From the NCBI GenBank assembly GCA_003987775.1, contig RXJD01000101.1:1-64000 (forward strand): a stretch of DNA of 64,000 nucleotides. The letters are read 5' to 3'. The stretch's first letter is position 1. Every line of letters starts with the position of its first letter. Position numbers and translations under genes: made by a program. Positions 30,725 to 39,615 of this stretch are shown here, piece after piece. The notes below the pieces were generated by a model. It did no database searches and was not told where the DNA came from. It worked only from the letters and a program-made list of their open reading frames with translations. This DNA comes from Mycobacterium sp. Its GTDB lineage: Bacteria; Actinomycetota; Actinomycetes; Mycobacteriales; Mycobacteriaceae.

Positions 30725-32131
30725 ATGACAACAGCGAAGCGCTTCGGTAGCAAGGGTTGGCGGACCGTCACCATCGTCGTCCTGGTGGCGGTGCTGGTGG
30801 GTGGCGCCTACGTGCTGTTCTCGGCCGGCGGCGGGGGACGCAAGCTCACGGCCTACTTCACCTCGGCCGTCGGGCTCTACCCCGGTGACCAGGTGCGCGT
30901 CCTGGGCGTGCCGGTGGGCGAGATCGAGTCGATCGAACCGCGGCCGGCCGACGTCAAGATCACCATGAAGGTCAAGGACGGCCTCAAGATCCCGGCGGAC
31001 GCCAAGGCCGTGATCATGTCGCCGAACCTGGTGGCAGCCCGCTTCATCCAGCTCACCCCGGCGTTCACCGGCGGCCCCTCGTTGCCGGACGGCGCCAGCA
31101 TCGACCTGACCCGCACCGCGGTCCCGGTGGAGTGGGACGAGGTCAAGGAAGCGCTGACCCAACTGTCGGTCTCGCTGAGCCCGGCGGCCGGCGAGATGCA
31201 GGGCCCGTTGGGCGCGGCGATCAACCAGGCCGCGGACACCCTCAACGGCAACGGCGACTCCTTCCACAACGCCTTGCGCGAGCTTGCGCAAGTCGCTGGG
31301 CGACTTGGGGATTCGCGCAGCGACATCTTCGGCACGGTGAAGAACCTGCAGGTGCTCGTCGACGCGCTGTCGCAGAGCAACGAACAGATCGTGCAATTCG
31401 CCGGGCATGTGGCGTCGGTGTCGCAGGTGCTCGCCGACAGTTCCCGGGACCTCGACCACACCCTGGGATCGCTCAACCAGGCCCTGTCGGACGTCCGGGG
31501 ATTCCTGCACGAGAACAACGCGACGCTGATCGAGACGGTCAACCAGCTCACCGACTTCACCCAGACCCTGAGCGACCAGAGCGAGAACATCGAGCAGGTG
31601 CTGCACGTCGCGGGTCCCGGTATCACGAACTTCTACAACATCTATGACCCCGCGCAGGGCACCCTGAACGGTCTGCTCTCACTGCCCAACTTCCTGAACC
31701 CGGTGCAGTTCATCTGCGGTGGTTCCTTCGACACCGCGGCCGGCCCGTCGGGACCGGAATACTTCAAGCGCGCCGAGATCTGCCGCGAGCGCCTCGGCCC
31801 GGTGCTGCGCCGGCTCACCGTGAACTTCCCGCCGATCATGTTCCACCCGATCAACACCATCACGGCCTACAAGGGGCAGATCATCTATGACACCCCGGCC
31901 ACCGCGGCCAAGGCGGAGACGCCCGTTCCGGAACTGACCTGGATTCCGGCCAAGGGTTCGGGCCAGCCGGCGCCGAGCAACGTCACGGACCTGCAGAACC
32001 TGTTCGTCCCGAATGCCCCCGGTCCCGGCCCGGCATCGCCACCGGGGTACGGGCCCGCGCCGGGTCCCGCCCCCGCCGCCCCCGCTGCGGCACCCGGACC
32101 GCTGCCTGCCGAGCAAGGAGCGGGTCGATGA
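30725..32131 (+). CDS. mce4D: Mce family protein Mce4D
   Basis: A 468-residue Mce protein. The N-terminal anchor is at about residues 12-35 and the Mce domain has YPGDQVRVLGVPVGEIESI. A helical rod follows, then a globular tail with two Cys (FICGG and AEICRERLG). The last 45 residues are rich in Pro, Ala and Gly (PGPGPASPPGYGPAPGP), a feature of D subunits that may lie near or in the outer envelope. It overlaps lprN by four bases (ATGA). Confidence 0.94.
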   Translation: MTTAKRFGSKGWRTVTIVVLVAVLVGGAYVLFSAGGGGRKLTAYFTSAVGLYPGDQVRVLGVPVGEIESIEPRPADVKITMKVKDGLKIPADAKAVIMSPNLVAARFIQLTPAFTGGPSLPDGASIDLTRTAVPVEWDEVKEALTQLSVSLSPAAGEMQGPLGAAINQAADTLNGNGDSFHNALRELAQVAGRLGDSRSDIFGTVKNLQVLVDALSQSNEQIVQFAGHVASVSQVLADSSRDLDHTLGSLNQALSDVRGFLHENNATLIETVNQLTDFTQTLSDQSENIEQVLHVAGPGITNFYNIYDPAQGTLNGLLSLPNFLNPVQFICGGSFDTAAGPSGPEYFKRAEICRERLGPVLRRLTVNFPPIMFHPINTITAYKGQIIYDTPATAAKAETPVPELTWIPAKGSGQPAPSNVTDLQNLFVPNAPGPGPASPPGYGPAPGPAPAAPAAAPGPLPAEQGAGR

Positions 32132-33282
32132 AGCGAATCCTGTTGCGCGCCGGCGTATTCGTCACGGGCAGCACTCTGTTGGCCGGTTGCTCGTTCGGTG
32201 GCCTGAACTCCCTGTCGCTGCCCGGCACCGCCGGTCACGGTGGAGGCGCCTATTCGATCACCGTCGAACTGCCCGATGTGTCGACGTTGCCGCAGAACTC
32301 GCCGGTCATGGTCGACGACGTCACGGTGGGCAGTGTGTCCGGCATCTCGGCAGAGCAGCGTTCCGACGGATCCTTTTACGCCGCAGTGAAACTCGCGCTG
32401 GACAAGAACGTGGTGCTGCCGGCCAACGCGGTCGCCAAGGTTGCCCAGACCTCGCTGCTGGGTTCTCTGCACATCGACCTGGCTCCGCCCACCGACCAGG
32501 CCCCGACGGGCCGGCTGGGCAACGGATCGCGCATTCCGGAGTCCAGGACGGGCCGCTTCCCGACCACCGAGGAGGTCTTCTCGGCGCTGGGCGTGGTGGT
32601 CAACAAGGGCAATGTCGGTGCGCTGGAAGAGATCACCGACGAGACCTATCAGGCCGTGGCCGGGCGGCAGGGCCAGTTCGTCGACCTGGTGCCGCGGCTG
32701 GCGGAGCTGACGTCGGGCCTCAACAAACAGGTCAACGACATCATTTCCGCCGTCGAGGGGCTGAACCGGTTCTCCTCGATCCTGGCCCGCGACAAGGACA
32801 ATCTGGGCCGGGCGCTGGACACGTTGCCCGACGCGCTGCGGGTGCTGAACAAGAACCGGGACAACATCGTTCAGGCATTCAGCGCCCTGAACAAGCTGGC
32901 GATGGTCACCTCCAACGTGCTGTCCAAGACCAAGGCCGACTTCGCCGCCGACCTCAAGGACCTGTATTCGGCGATCAAGGCGCTCAACGACAACAGGAAG
33001 AACTTCGTCACCTCGTTGCAGATCATGCTGACGTTCCCGTTCCCGAACTTCGGCATCAAGCAGGCGGTGCGCGGCGACTACCTGAACGTCTTCACCACGT
33101 TCGACCTGACTCTGCGCCGGCTCGGTGAGACGTTCTTCACCACCAGCTACGCCATGGACCCGAACATGATGCACATGGATGAGGTGCTCAATGCACCCGA
33201 CTTCCTGATGGGCGAAATGGCCAACCTGTCCGGACAAGCGGCCGACCCGTTCAAGATCCCGCCCGGCACGGCGGCGCAGTAG
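32128..33282 (+). CDS. lprN: Mce4E lipoprotein LprN
   Basis: A 384-residue lipoprotein, the E subunit of the Mce4 complex. The signal peptide ends in the lipobox LLAGC with Cys21 as the acylation site. The Mce domain follows with LPQNSPVMVDDVTVGSVSGI, and then a helical region of about 200 residues. Lipid anchoring of the E subunit is typical of all mce operons. The start overlaps the end of mce4D and mce4F begins 11 bp after the stop. No defect is seen. Confidence 0.95.
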   Translation: MKRILLRAGVFVTGSTLLAGCSFGGLNSLSLPGTAGHGGGAYSITVELPDVSTLPQNSPVMVDDVTVGSVSGISAEQRSDGSFYAAVKLALDKNVVLPANAVAKVAQTSLLGSLHIDLAPPTDQAPTGRLGNGSRIPESRTGRFPTTEEVFSALGVVVNKGNVGALEEITDETYQAVAGRQGQFVDLVPRLAELTSGLNKQVNDIISAVEGLNRFSSILARDKDNLGRALDTLPDALRVLNKNRDNIVQAFSALNKLAMVTSNVLSKTKADFAADLKDLYSAIKALNDNRKNFVTSLQIMLTFPFPNFGIKQAVRGDYLNVFTTFDLTLRRLGETFFTTSYAMDPNMMHMDEVLNAPDFLMGEMANLSGQAADPFKIPPGTAAQ

Positions 33283-33293
33283 AGGCGGGGACG

Positions 33294-34964
33294 ATGATCG
33301 ACAGACTTACCAAGATCCAGCTGTCCATATTCGCGGCTATCACCGTGATCACGCTGACCGTGATGGCGATCTTCTATCTGCGCCTGCCGTCCACGTTCGG
33401 CATCGGAACTTACGGTGTGAGCGCCGATTTCGTCGCCGGCGGCGGCATCTACAAGAACGCCAACGTCACCTACCGCGGCGTCGCCGTGGGCCGGGTGGAC
33501 TCGGTGCAACTGAACCCGAGCGGCGTCACCGCCGAGATGCGGCTCAACAGCGGGACCCCGATCCCGTCGAACGTCACCGCGACGGTCAAGAGCGTGTCGG
33601 CGATCGGTGAGCAGTACATCGACCTGGTGCCGCCGGCCAACCCCGCGCCGGGCAAGCTGCGCAACGGAGCCAAGATCGACCGTGCCAACACCCGCATCGG
33701 TCAGGACGTCGCCGACCTGCTCAAGAAGGCCGAGACATTGGTCAACAGCCTCGGCGACACCCGCTTGCGCGAGGTGCTGCACGAGGCGTTCCTGGCGACC
33801 AACGGCACCGGTCCGGAACTGGCCAGGCTGGTCGAATCAGCCCGGCTGCTGGTCGACGAGGCCAACACCAACTACCCGCAGGTCTCCCAGCTGATCGACC
33901 AGGCCGGACCGTTCCTGCAGGCCCAGGTGCGCGCCGGCGCCGACATCAAGTCGCTGTCGGACGGGCTCGCCCGCTTCACCTCCGAGGTGCGCCGGGCCGA
34001 CCCGCGGCTGCGCGACACGCTGGCCACCGCGCCGGGTGCGCTCGACGAGGCCAACGAGACCTTCAGCGGTATCCGCCCGTCGTTCCCGGCGCTCGCGGCC
34101 AACATGGCGAATCTGGGCCGGGTCGGCGTCATCTACCACAAATCGATCGAGCAACTCCTCGTCGTGTTCCCGGCGCTGTTCGCCGCGATCACGACGGCGG
34201 CTGGCGGCGAACCGCAGGACGAGGGCGCGAAGCTGGACTTCAAGCTCGACCTGAACGACCCGCCGCCGTGCAGCACCGGCTTCATTCCGGCGCCCCTGAT
34301 GCGCACGCCGGCCGACGAGACGGTGCGGGAAGTCCCGCGCGACATGTACTGCAAGACCGCGCAGAATGATCCAAGCACCGTGCGTGGCGCGCGCAACTAC
34401 CCGTGCCAGGAGTTCCCCGGAAAGCGGGCACCGACGGTGCAGTTGTGCCGCGACCCGCGTGGGTACGTCCCGGTCGGCACCAACCCCTGGCGAGGACCAC
34501 CGATCCCGTACGGCACCCCGGTCACCAACGGGCTGAACGTCCTGCCGCCGAACCACTTCCCGTTCATCCCGCCGGGAGCCGATCCCGATCCGGGGACGCC
34601 GATCGTCGGGCCCCCGCCCCCGGGGGTGACACCCGGCCCGGGTCCGGCACCACATCAGCCGGCCTACGACCCGCCGCCGCCCAACAACGTCCCGCCGCCG
34701 CCGGGTAATCCGTCGTGGATGCCGCCGAACTACCCGCCGGAGCCACCGCAGCTCCCGTACCCCAAGTACATCGAGCCGCCGGGGCCGCCGGTCGGCACCG
34801 GTCCGGCGGAGGCCAACGGGGCCGGCTACACCACGACGTACGACCCGTCTACCGGCCGGTTCAAGGATCCTTCCGGCGGCACTGGTATCTTCGCGTCCGG
34901 CGTTACCGGTCCCTCCAGCGCCGAAAGCTGGGTGGACCTCATGCTCGCTCCGAAAACCTCTTAG
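33294..34964 (+). CDS. mce4F: Mce family protein Mce4F
   Basis: A 556-residue Mce protein, the last structural subunit of the operon. The anchor spans about residues 8-30, the Mce domain contains YKNANVTYRGVAVGRVDSV, and a helical rod follows. The C-terminal third (about residues 390-510) is dominated by Pro and Gly with several PPP/PGP runs and ends LMLAPKTS. Four cysteines in the region before the Pro-rich tail suggest disulfides in the periplasm. Its stop overlaps the next start as TAGTG. Confidence 0.94.
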   Translation: MIDRLTKIQLSIFAAITVITLTVMAIFYLRLPSTFGIGTYGVSADFVAGGGIYKNANVTYRGVAVGRVDSVQLNPSGVTAEMRLNSGTPIPSNVTATVKSVSAIGEQYIDLVPPANPAPGKLRNGAKIDRANTRIGQDVADLLKKAETLVNSLGDTRLREVLHEAFLATNGTGPELARLVESARLLVDEANTNYPQVSQLIDQAGPFLQAQVRAGADIKSLSDGLARFTSEVRRADPRLRDTLATAPGALDEANETFSGIRPSFPALAANMANLGRVGVIYHKSIEQLLVVFPALFAAITTAAGGEPQDEGAKLDFKLDLNDPPPCSTGFIPAPLMRTPADETVREVPRDMYCKTAQNDPSTVRGARNYPCQEFPGKRAPTVQLCRDPRGYVPVGTNPWRGPPIPYGTPVTNGLNVLPPNHFPFIPPGADPDPGTPIVGPPPPGVTPGPGPAPHQPAYDPPPPNNVPPPPGNPSWMPPNYPPEPPQLPYPKYIEPPGPPVGTGPAEANGAGYTTTYDPSTGRFKDPSGGTGIFASGVTGPSSAESWVDLMLAPKTS

Positions 34965-35707
34965 TGGATCCAGTGGTGACAGAAGAACAGGCGACGACCC
35001 AGCGCGTCCGCCGCCGGGCGTCGCGCGCGGCGGGTCCGCCGAAAGGCGCGCAGGTCAGCGCGGGGGCGGAGGTCGACGGCGCCACCGGGTCAGAAACCGA
35101 CACCGGCTCCGGGACCCGGCAGGCTAACAAAACCGCGCCGAAGCGACCGTCCAAGAAGAAGACCATCAGCGCGCGGCCGCCGCGGCGACGCCGGCCGCAC
35201 GGCCGGATGGTCGGCTGGGTCTCCCTGGCCGCCTCGGTCGTAGTGATCGCCGGACTGGTGTGGGGCGTCGTGGTTCTGGTCGGTCAACACCGCGCGGCCG
35301 AGGCCCGGCAGGCCCGCGAGCAGCGCTTCGTCGACACCGCCTCGCAGACCGTGGTGAACATGTTCAGCTACACCCAGGACACCATCGACGAGTCGGTGAA
35401 CCGGTTCGTCAACGGCACCAGCGGCCCGCTGCGCAGCAAGTTCGGGGCGGAGAACGTCGAGTTCCTCAAGCAGTTGTTCCGCAAGACCAACGCGACCTCC
35501 GAAGCGGTGATCAACGGTGCCGCCCTGGAGAGCATCGACAACGTCAGCGACAACGCCTCGGTGCTGGTCGCGGTGCGGGTGACCGTCGCCGACATCGACG
35601 GGGTGAACAAGCCGTCCCAGCCGTACCGGTTGCGGGTCATCGTGCATCAGGACGAGCGCGGCCAGATGACCGGCTATGACCTGACCTACCCCGACGGGGG
35701 CAACTGA
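34964..35707 (+). CDS. mam4A: Mce-associated membrane protein (Rv3493c type)
   Basis: A protein of 247 residues as annotated. The N-terminal 75 residues are charged and low-complexity (many Arg, Lys, Ala). One transmembrane helix lies near residues 84-104 (VSLAASVVVIAGLVWGVVVL). A periplasmic domain of about 140 residues follows, with TASQTVVNMFSYTQDTID, the VirB8/NTF2-like fold typical of Mce-associated proteins. The GTG chosen overlaps the mce4F stop. GTGs 3 and 4 codons downstream are also possible; the latter gives 243 residues, closer to the length I recall from M. tuberculosis. Such proteins stabilise Mce transporters, in some cases with LucA. Confidence 0.88.
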   Translation: MDPVVTEEQATTQRVRRRASRAAGPPKGAQVSAGAEVDGATGSETDTGSGTRQANKTAPKRPSKKKTISARPPRRRRPHGRMVGWVSLAASVVVIAGLVWGVVVLVGQHRAAEARQAREQRFVDTASQTVVNMFSYTQDTIDESVNRFVNGTSGPLRSKFGAENVEFLKQLFRKTNATSEAVINGAALESIDNVSDNASVLVAVRVTVADIDGVNKPSQPYRLRVIVHQDERGQMTGYDLTYPDGGN

Positions 35708-36198
35708 TGCGCTGGTCGCGGTGGCTGTTCTCGGTCGCCGGTGCCCTGGCCATCGCCGCGGTGGTGGGGTTGTCGGCAGTCGGCGGCTGGTTCTACTGGG
35801 ACCGGGTGGAGGCCAGGGGTGAACAGGCCGCGCGGGCGGAATTGCCCAAGCTGGCCGAGAAGGAGATCCCGCAGTTCTTCGGCTACGACTTCCAGACCAT
35901 CGAGCGCAGCCTCAACGACGTGTATCCGTTGCTGACGCCGGATTACCGCCAGGAGTTCAAGAAGGTCGTCAACGCGCAGATCATCCCCGAGGCCAAGAAG
36001 CGCGAGATGGTGGTCCAGGCGAACGTGGTCGGCGTGGGAGTCATGGCAGCCAAACGCGATCCGGCGACCGCGATGGTCTACATGAACCGCATCGTCACCG
36101 ACAAGTCACGCGAGCCGCACTATGACGGCAGCAGGTTGCGGGTGGAGTTCAAGCGCGTCGACGGCAAGTGGCTGATCTCCTACATCACGCCGATCTAG
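35707..36198 (+). CDS. mam4B: Mce-associated membrane protein (Rv3492c type)
   Basis: A 163-residue protein with an N-terminal transmembrane helix (about residues 6-28) and a small periplasmic domain. The domain resembles that of the preceding Mce-associated protein (FFGYDFQTIERSLNDVYPLLT). Its ATG overlaps the preceding stop as TGATG, and it closes the mce4 operon. The reading frame ends 18 bp before the end of a convergent gene, with an imperfect inverted repeat in between. A role in assembling or stabilising the Mce4 complex is inferred from family and position. Confidence 0.9.
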   Translation: MRWSRWLFSVAGALAIAAVVGLSAVGGWFYWDRVEARGEQAARAELPKLAEKEIPQFFGYDFQTIERSLNDVYPLLTPDYRQEFKKVVNAQIIPEAKKREMVVQANVVGVGVMAAKRDPATAMVYMNRIVTDKSREPHYDGSRLRVEFKRVDGKWLISYITPI

Positions 36199-36200
36199 AC

Positions 36201-36225
36201 CTGCTCTAGAACCGCTCTAGAAGCA
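36201..36225. terminator. Hairpin between convergent mam4B and a minus-strand gene
   Basis: The arms CTGC-TCTAGA and TCTAGA-(A)-GCAG surround a five-base loop, giving a stem of ten pairs with one bulge. No U-run follows on either strand. Its place just after the mce4 operon stop, overlapping the end of the opposing gene, suits a bidirectional terminator. Confidence 0.4.
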
Positions 36226-36795
36226 GATCGCAATCTCGTTGCAGTCCATCGGATAACGCTGCACCGGGCTGGGCGGCGGTCCGGCGAGTTGCAGCGAGAA
36301 CGGTTCCTTCTTCATGTCCGGCTGCATGCCGCACACCGCGCCGTGCAAGGTGGTGTGGGTACCCGTCAGGGTTTCGTCGCTGAACGCGTAGGTCTCGGTG
36401 GTCTCGCCGAAGCCGCCGCTGGGACAGGCCACACCCTCGGCCTTGCTGATGGTGAAGGTCCACAGCATGCTGCTCATCCGCGCCCGCGCGCTGAAGTTCT
36501 GCAGGTGCTCGGCGCGGCTGTTGTTCGCCGGCGTTGTGCTCACCACGTTCAGCGCGCAGTTCATCGCGAACACGATCGGGTCGGAATAGTCGTTCATATT
36601 GCGGGTGCCCGACGGCTGCGCGCACAGCGCGGTGATGTTCCAGGTGGCGCCGGAGACGCCCGCCTCGTTCAACGTGTAGGCGCCGTCCGCGGGAGGACCG
36701 ATGGCATACGCCGGGTTTTCCGATTGCAACGCCATGCCTGCTGCGACGGCCGAGCCGATGGCGGCACCGGCGGCCAGCCCGCGACGGATTCTCAC
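36217..36795 (-). CDS. Secreted conserved hypothetical protein (Rv3491 type)
   Basis: A 192-residue exported protein, the length I recall for Rv3491, which also faces the mce4 operon and precedes otsA. The GTG start gives VRIRRGLAAGAAIGSAVAAG, a signal peptide with an Arg-rich n-region and a likely cleavage after NPAYA. Four or more cysteines (LCAQPSG, FAMNCAL, GVACPSGG, GAVCGMQ, MDCNEIAIC) suggest disulfide bonds. An in-frame ATG 12 codons upstream is less likely because it disturbs the signal peptide. No enzyme motif is recognised. It converges on mam4B. Confidence 0.82.
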   Translation of the reverse strand: MRIRRGLAAGAAIGSAVAAGMALQSENPAYAIGPPADGAYTLNEAGVSGATWNITALCAQPSGTRNMNDYSDPIVFAMNCALNVVSTTPANNSRAEHLQNFSARARMSSMLWTFTISKAEGVACPSGGFGETTETYAFSDETLTGTHTTLHGAVCGMQPDMKKEPFSLQLAGPPPSPVQRYPMDCNEIAICF

Positions 36796-36843
36796 GCGTC
36801 CAGTATCACAGCGATCCGGCGCGAAAACCATCGAATCGGGCGC

Positions 36844-38337
36844 TCAGCTGCGCGCGGTCGGTTGCGCGTCTTCGGCCCCGGACGCCAGCGCGTCGAGAAA
36901 CGAACGGGCCCAACGGTCTACGTCGTGGGCGAGCACCTGCCGGCGCATCGCGCGCATGCGGCGCCGGCCCTCTTCCTCGGTCTGGGTGAGCGCCGCTTCG
37001 ATGGCGTCCTTGACGCCCTCCAGGTCATGCGGGTTCACCAGATAGGCCTGACGCAGTTCTGCTGCGGCGCCGGTGAATTCGGACAGGACCAGGGCGCCGC
37101 CGAGGTCGCTGCGGCACGCGACGTACTCCTTGGCCACCAGATTCATTCCGTCCCGCAGCGGGGTGACCAGCATGACGTCGCTGGCGACGAAGAACGCGAT
37201 GAGTTCGTCCCGGGGGACCGGGCGGTGCAGGTAATGCACCACCGGATGGGCGACCTCGGCGTACTCGCCGTTGATATGCCCCACCTGCCGTTCGATGTCG
37301 TTGCGCAGAATCTGGTAGCTCTCGACACGCTCGCGGCTGGGGGTGGCCAACTGGATCAGCACGGTGTCGTCCCGCTTGGCGCGGCCCTCTTCGAGCAACT
37401 CGTTGAAGGCTCGCAGCCGCACGTCGATGCCCTTGGTGTAGTCGAGCCGGTCGACGCCCAGCAGCACCTTGCGCGGGTTGCCGAGTTCCGCGCGGATCTC
37501 CCGGGCCCGCCGCCTGATGTTGCGGTCGCGGGCAGCGTGGTCGAGTGCGCCGGAGTCGATCGAGATCGGGAATGCACCCACCCGCACCACGCGGGAGTCG
37601 TACTCCACCTCTCCGAACCGTGACCGCACGCCGACCGAACCCCGGGAGGTGTTGGCGCCGATCAGCTGCCGCGCCAGGACCAGGAAGTTCTGGGCGCCGC
37701 CGGCCAGGTGGAAGCCCACCAGATCGGCACCCAGCAGACCCTCGATGATCTCAGTGCGCCAGGGCAGCTGCCTGAACAGTTCGACCGGGGGGAACGGGAT
37801 GTGCAGAAAGAATCCGATGGTCAGGTCCGGCCGCAGGCTCCGCAGCATCTTGGGCACCAGCTGCAGCTGATAGTCCTGCACCCAGACGGTGCCGTTCTTG
37901 GCGGCCGCGCGGGCGGTGGCCTCGGCGAATCGGCGGTTGACGTCGACGTAGCGGTCCCACCATTCGCGGTGATAGATCGGTTTGACGATGACGTCGTGGT
38001 ACAGCGGCCACAGGGTGGCGTTGGAGAAACCCTCGTAGTAGTCCGCGACGTCCTGGGCGCTCAGCCACACCGGGTGGAGCTGAAGTTCGTCCTGGATGAT
38101 CGGCTCGTCGTCCGGTTCGGCGACGGCGTCGCTGACCAGTCCGGGCCAGCCGATCCAGGCGCCGCGCCGTTTGCGCAGCAGCGGCTCGAGAGCGGTGACG
38201 AGCCCGCCGGGACTGCGCTTCCAGGTGGTGCTGCCGTCAGGCAGCCGCTCCATGTCGACGGGCAGCCGGTTGGCCACCACCACGAAGTCGGAGTCGCCGA
38301 AGCCCGCCTTCGCAGCCCGGCTGCTCCTGGCAGCCAT
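36844..38337 (-). CDS. otsA: Trehalose-6-phosphate synthase OtsA
   Basis: A 497-residue GT20 glycosyltransferase that makes trehalose 6-phosphate from a nucleotide-glucose donor and glucose 6-phosphate. [15 protein letters not shown] is near the N-terminus. Family blocks follow: [49 protein letters not shown] and [18 protein letters not shown]. Family length is about 500. The ATG giving [12 protein letters not shown] is chosen because it overlaps the stop of a small upstream gene (TAATG), implying coupling. A longer form starting inside that gene is rejected. In mycobacteria trehalose feeds trehalose dimycolate and stress protection. Confidence 0.95.
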   Translation of the reverse strand: MAARSSRAAKAGFGDSDFVVVANRLPVDMERLPDGSTTWKRSPGGLVTALEPLLRKRRGAWIGWPGLVSDAVAEPDDEPIIQDELQLHPVWLSAQDVADYYEGFSNATLWPLYHDVIVKPIYHREWWDRYVDVNRRFAEATARAAAKNGTVWVQDYQLQLVPKMLRSLRPDLTIGFFLHIPFPPVELFRQLPWRTEIIEGLLGADLVGFHLAGGAQNFLVLARQLIGANTSRGSVGVRSRFGEVEYDSRVVRVGAFPISIDSGALDHAARDRNIRRRAREIRAELGNPRKVLLGVDRLDYTKGIDVRLRAFNELLEEGRAKRDDTVLIQLATPSRERVESYQILRNDIERQVGHINGEYAEVAHPVVHYLHRPVPRDELIAFFVASDVMLVTPLRDGMNLVAKEYVACRSDLGGALVLSEFTGAAAELRQAYLVNPHDLEGVKDAIEAALTQTEEEGRRRMRAMRRQVLAHDVDRWARSFLDALASGAEDAQPTARS

Positions 38338-38501
38338 TAGCTTTCGTGCTTCGCCGGACCAATACCGAGCATGGATAAGAAGACGCGGCACTCATCGGCG
38401 TCGTTGGCGTAGGCGGCCACGACACGCCGGGCCTGACTTGCGGTGCTGTCGGCCAGCGGTTCCACGTCGCCGATGTCACCATGGTCCGTTTTTGTTGGCA
38501 T
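38337..38501 (-). CDS. Small conserved protein coupled to otsA (Rv3489-like position)
   Basis: A 54-residue protein starting [14 protein letters not shown], with [20 protein letters not shown] in its centre and ending GIGPAKHES. It is acidic overall, with one Cys and no membrane segment. Its stop codon overlaps the otsA start as TAATG, which is good evidence that it is translated. M. tuberculosis has a gene of about the same size (Rv3489, about 55 residues) in the same place, which supports it. The C-terminal half reads like a single amphipathic helix. The function is unknown; a regulatory or assembly role for OtsA is only a guess. Confidence 0.75.
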   Translation of the reverse strand: MPTKTDHGDIGDVEPLADSTASQARRVVAAYANDADECRVFLSMLGIGPAKHES

Positions 38502-38565
38502 TAACTAACTGTAAGCCAAGACGTGCTATAGCCCGTCCGGAGTCCGCAACCCAGCGGCTCCCCGC

Positions 38566-38589
38566 TTACACACTCGCCGTAATGTGTAA
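38566..38589. promoter_or_regulatory. Perfect inverted repeat upstream of the enoyl-CoA hydratase gene
   Basis: TTACACA and TGTGTAA form perfect 7-bp arms separated by ten bases, 30-54 bp before the start codon used here. The size and position suit the operator of a TetR- or GntR-family repressor. It does not match KstR or KstR2 consensus sequences as I know them. Confidence 0.5.
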
Positions 38590-38619
38590 AGCCACGTCGT
38601 GACAAGTGAGGTGGGCGGA

Positions 38620-39561
38620 ATGACAGTTTCCGATCAGACCAGCGCCGGTGCTGAGTCCCAGAATGCCGAACCGCCGCAGATGGTGGTCTACGAAACCCTG
38701 GACGAGGGCCGCATTGCGCGGATCTGGCTGAATCGGCCAGAGGCTCACAACGCCCAGAACCGCACCCTGCTGGTGCAGCTCGACGAGGCGTTCTCCCGCG
38801 CCGAAGCCGACGACACCGTGCGCGTGGTGATCCTGGCGGCACGCGGCCGCAACTTCTCTGCCGGCCACGACCTCGGGTCGGAGGAAGCGGTGCTCGAGCG
38901 CAAGCCCGGCCCGCATCAGCACCCCACCTTCCGCTCGCACGGTGGCACCCTCGAGCCGGTGGTCGAGAAGCTCTACCACCAGGAGTGGCACTTCTTCTTC
39001 GAGAACACCCGCCGTTGGCGTGACCTGCGCAAGATCACCATCGCCCAGGTGCAGGGCAACGCGATCTCGGCCGGGTTGATGCTGATCTGGGCGTGCGACC
39101 TGATCGTGGCGGCCGACAACGCGAAGTTCAGCGACGTCGTCGCGGTGCGGCTGGGCATGCCGGGCGTCGAGTATTACGCCCACCCTTGGGAATTCGGTGC
39201 CCGCAAGGCCAAAGAGCTGCTGCTGACCGGTGATTCGCTGGACGCCGACGAGGCTTATCGACTGGGCATGGTGTCCAAGGTCTTCCCGCTCGACGACCTC
39301 GAGGAGAAGACCCTGGAGTTCGCGCGGCGCATCGCCGAACGGCCCACCATGGCATCGCTTCTGGTGAAGGCGTCGGTCAACGCCGCTGCTGATGCGATGG
39401 GTTTCACCGAGGCGCTGCGCCATGCGTTTCACGTCCACGAACTCGGGCACGCGCACTGGGCGGCCCACAACGAGAACAGGTTCCCCGTCGGCCTGCCGCC
39501 CGACGTCGAGGACTGGCGCACCGCGCGGCCGACTAAGGTCGCCCGCCGCGATACGCCGTAA
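38620..39561 (+). CDS. Enoyl-CoA hydratase/isomerase family protein
   Basis: A 313-residue crotonase-fold protein. The substrate/oxyanion region reads ARGRNFSAGHDLGS (about residues 74-87) and the second oxyanion loop is QVQGNAISAGLMLIWACD (about 143-160). The position of the first catalytic Glu of true hydratases is hydrophobic (ISAGLMLIWACDLIV). It may therefore be an atypical hydratase or an isomerase. The protein is longer than a standard crotonase (about 260), with an insert LERKPGPHQHPTF after the first loop. The ATG behind AGGTGGGCGG is preferred over a GTG seven codons upstream. A palindromic operator precedes it, and a KstR-regulated SDR follows 54 bp downstream. Confidence 0.85.
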   Translation: MTVSDQTSAGAESQNAEPPQMVVYETLDEGRIARIWLNRPEAHNAQNRTLLVQLDEAFSRAEADDTVRVVILAARGRNFSAGHDLGSEEAVLERKPGPHQHPTFRSHGGTLEPVVEKLYHQEWHFFFENTRRWRDLRKITIAQVQGNAISAGLMLIWACDLIVAADNAKFSDVVAVRLGMPGVEYYAHPWEFGARKAKELLLTGDSLDADEAYRLGMVSKVFPLDDLEEKTLEFARRIAERPTMASLLVKASVNAAADAMGFTEALRHAFHVHELGHAHWAAHNENRFPVGLPPDVEDWRTARPTKVARRDTP

Positions 39562-39579
39562 GGAGCATGGTTCGATAGT

Positions 39580-39593
39580 TAGAACCTGTTTCA
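39580..39593. promoter_or_regulatory. KstR operator upstream of a short-chain dehydrogenase
   Basis: TAGAACCTGTTTCA satisfies TnnAACnnGTTnnA at all fixed positions and lies 23-36 bp before the SDR start. This distance suits repression by blocking the promoter. It is the third such site in the window and the only one away from the fadE26-mce4 cluster. Confidence 0.75.
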
Positions 39594-39615
39594 GTTTTCG
39601 GCGAGAGGGCGGCCC

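Noticed and set aside
36289..37623. 444-codon plus-strand frame opposite the Rv3491-like gene and otsA
   Set aside because: It is antisense to a conserved GT20 enzyme and shows no domain.
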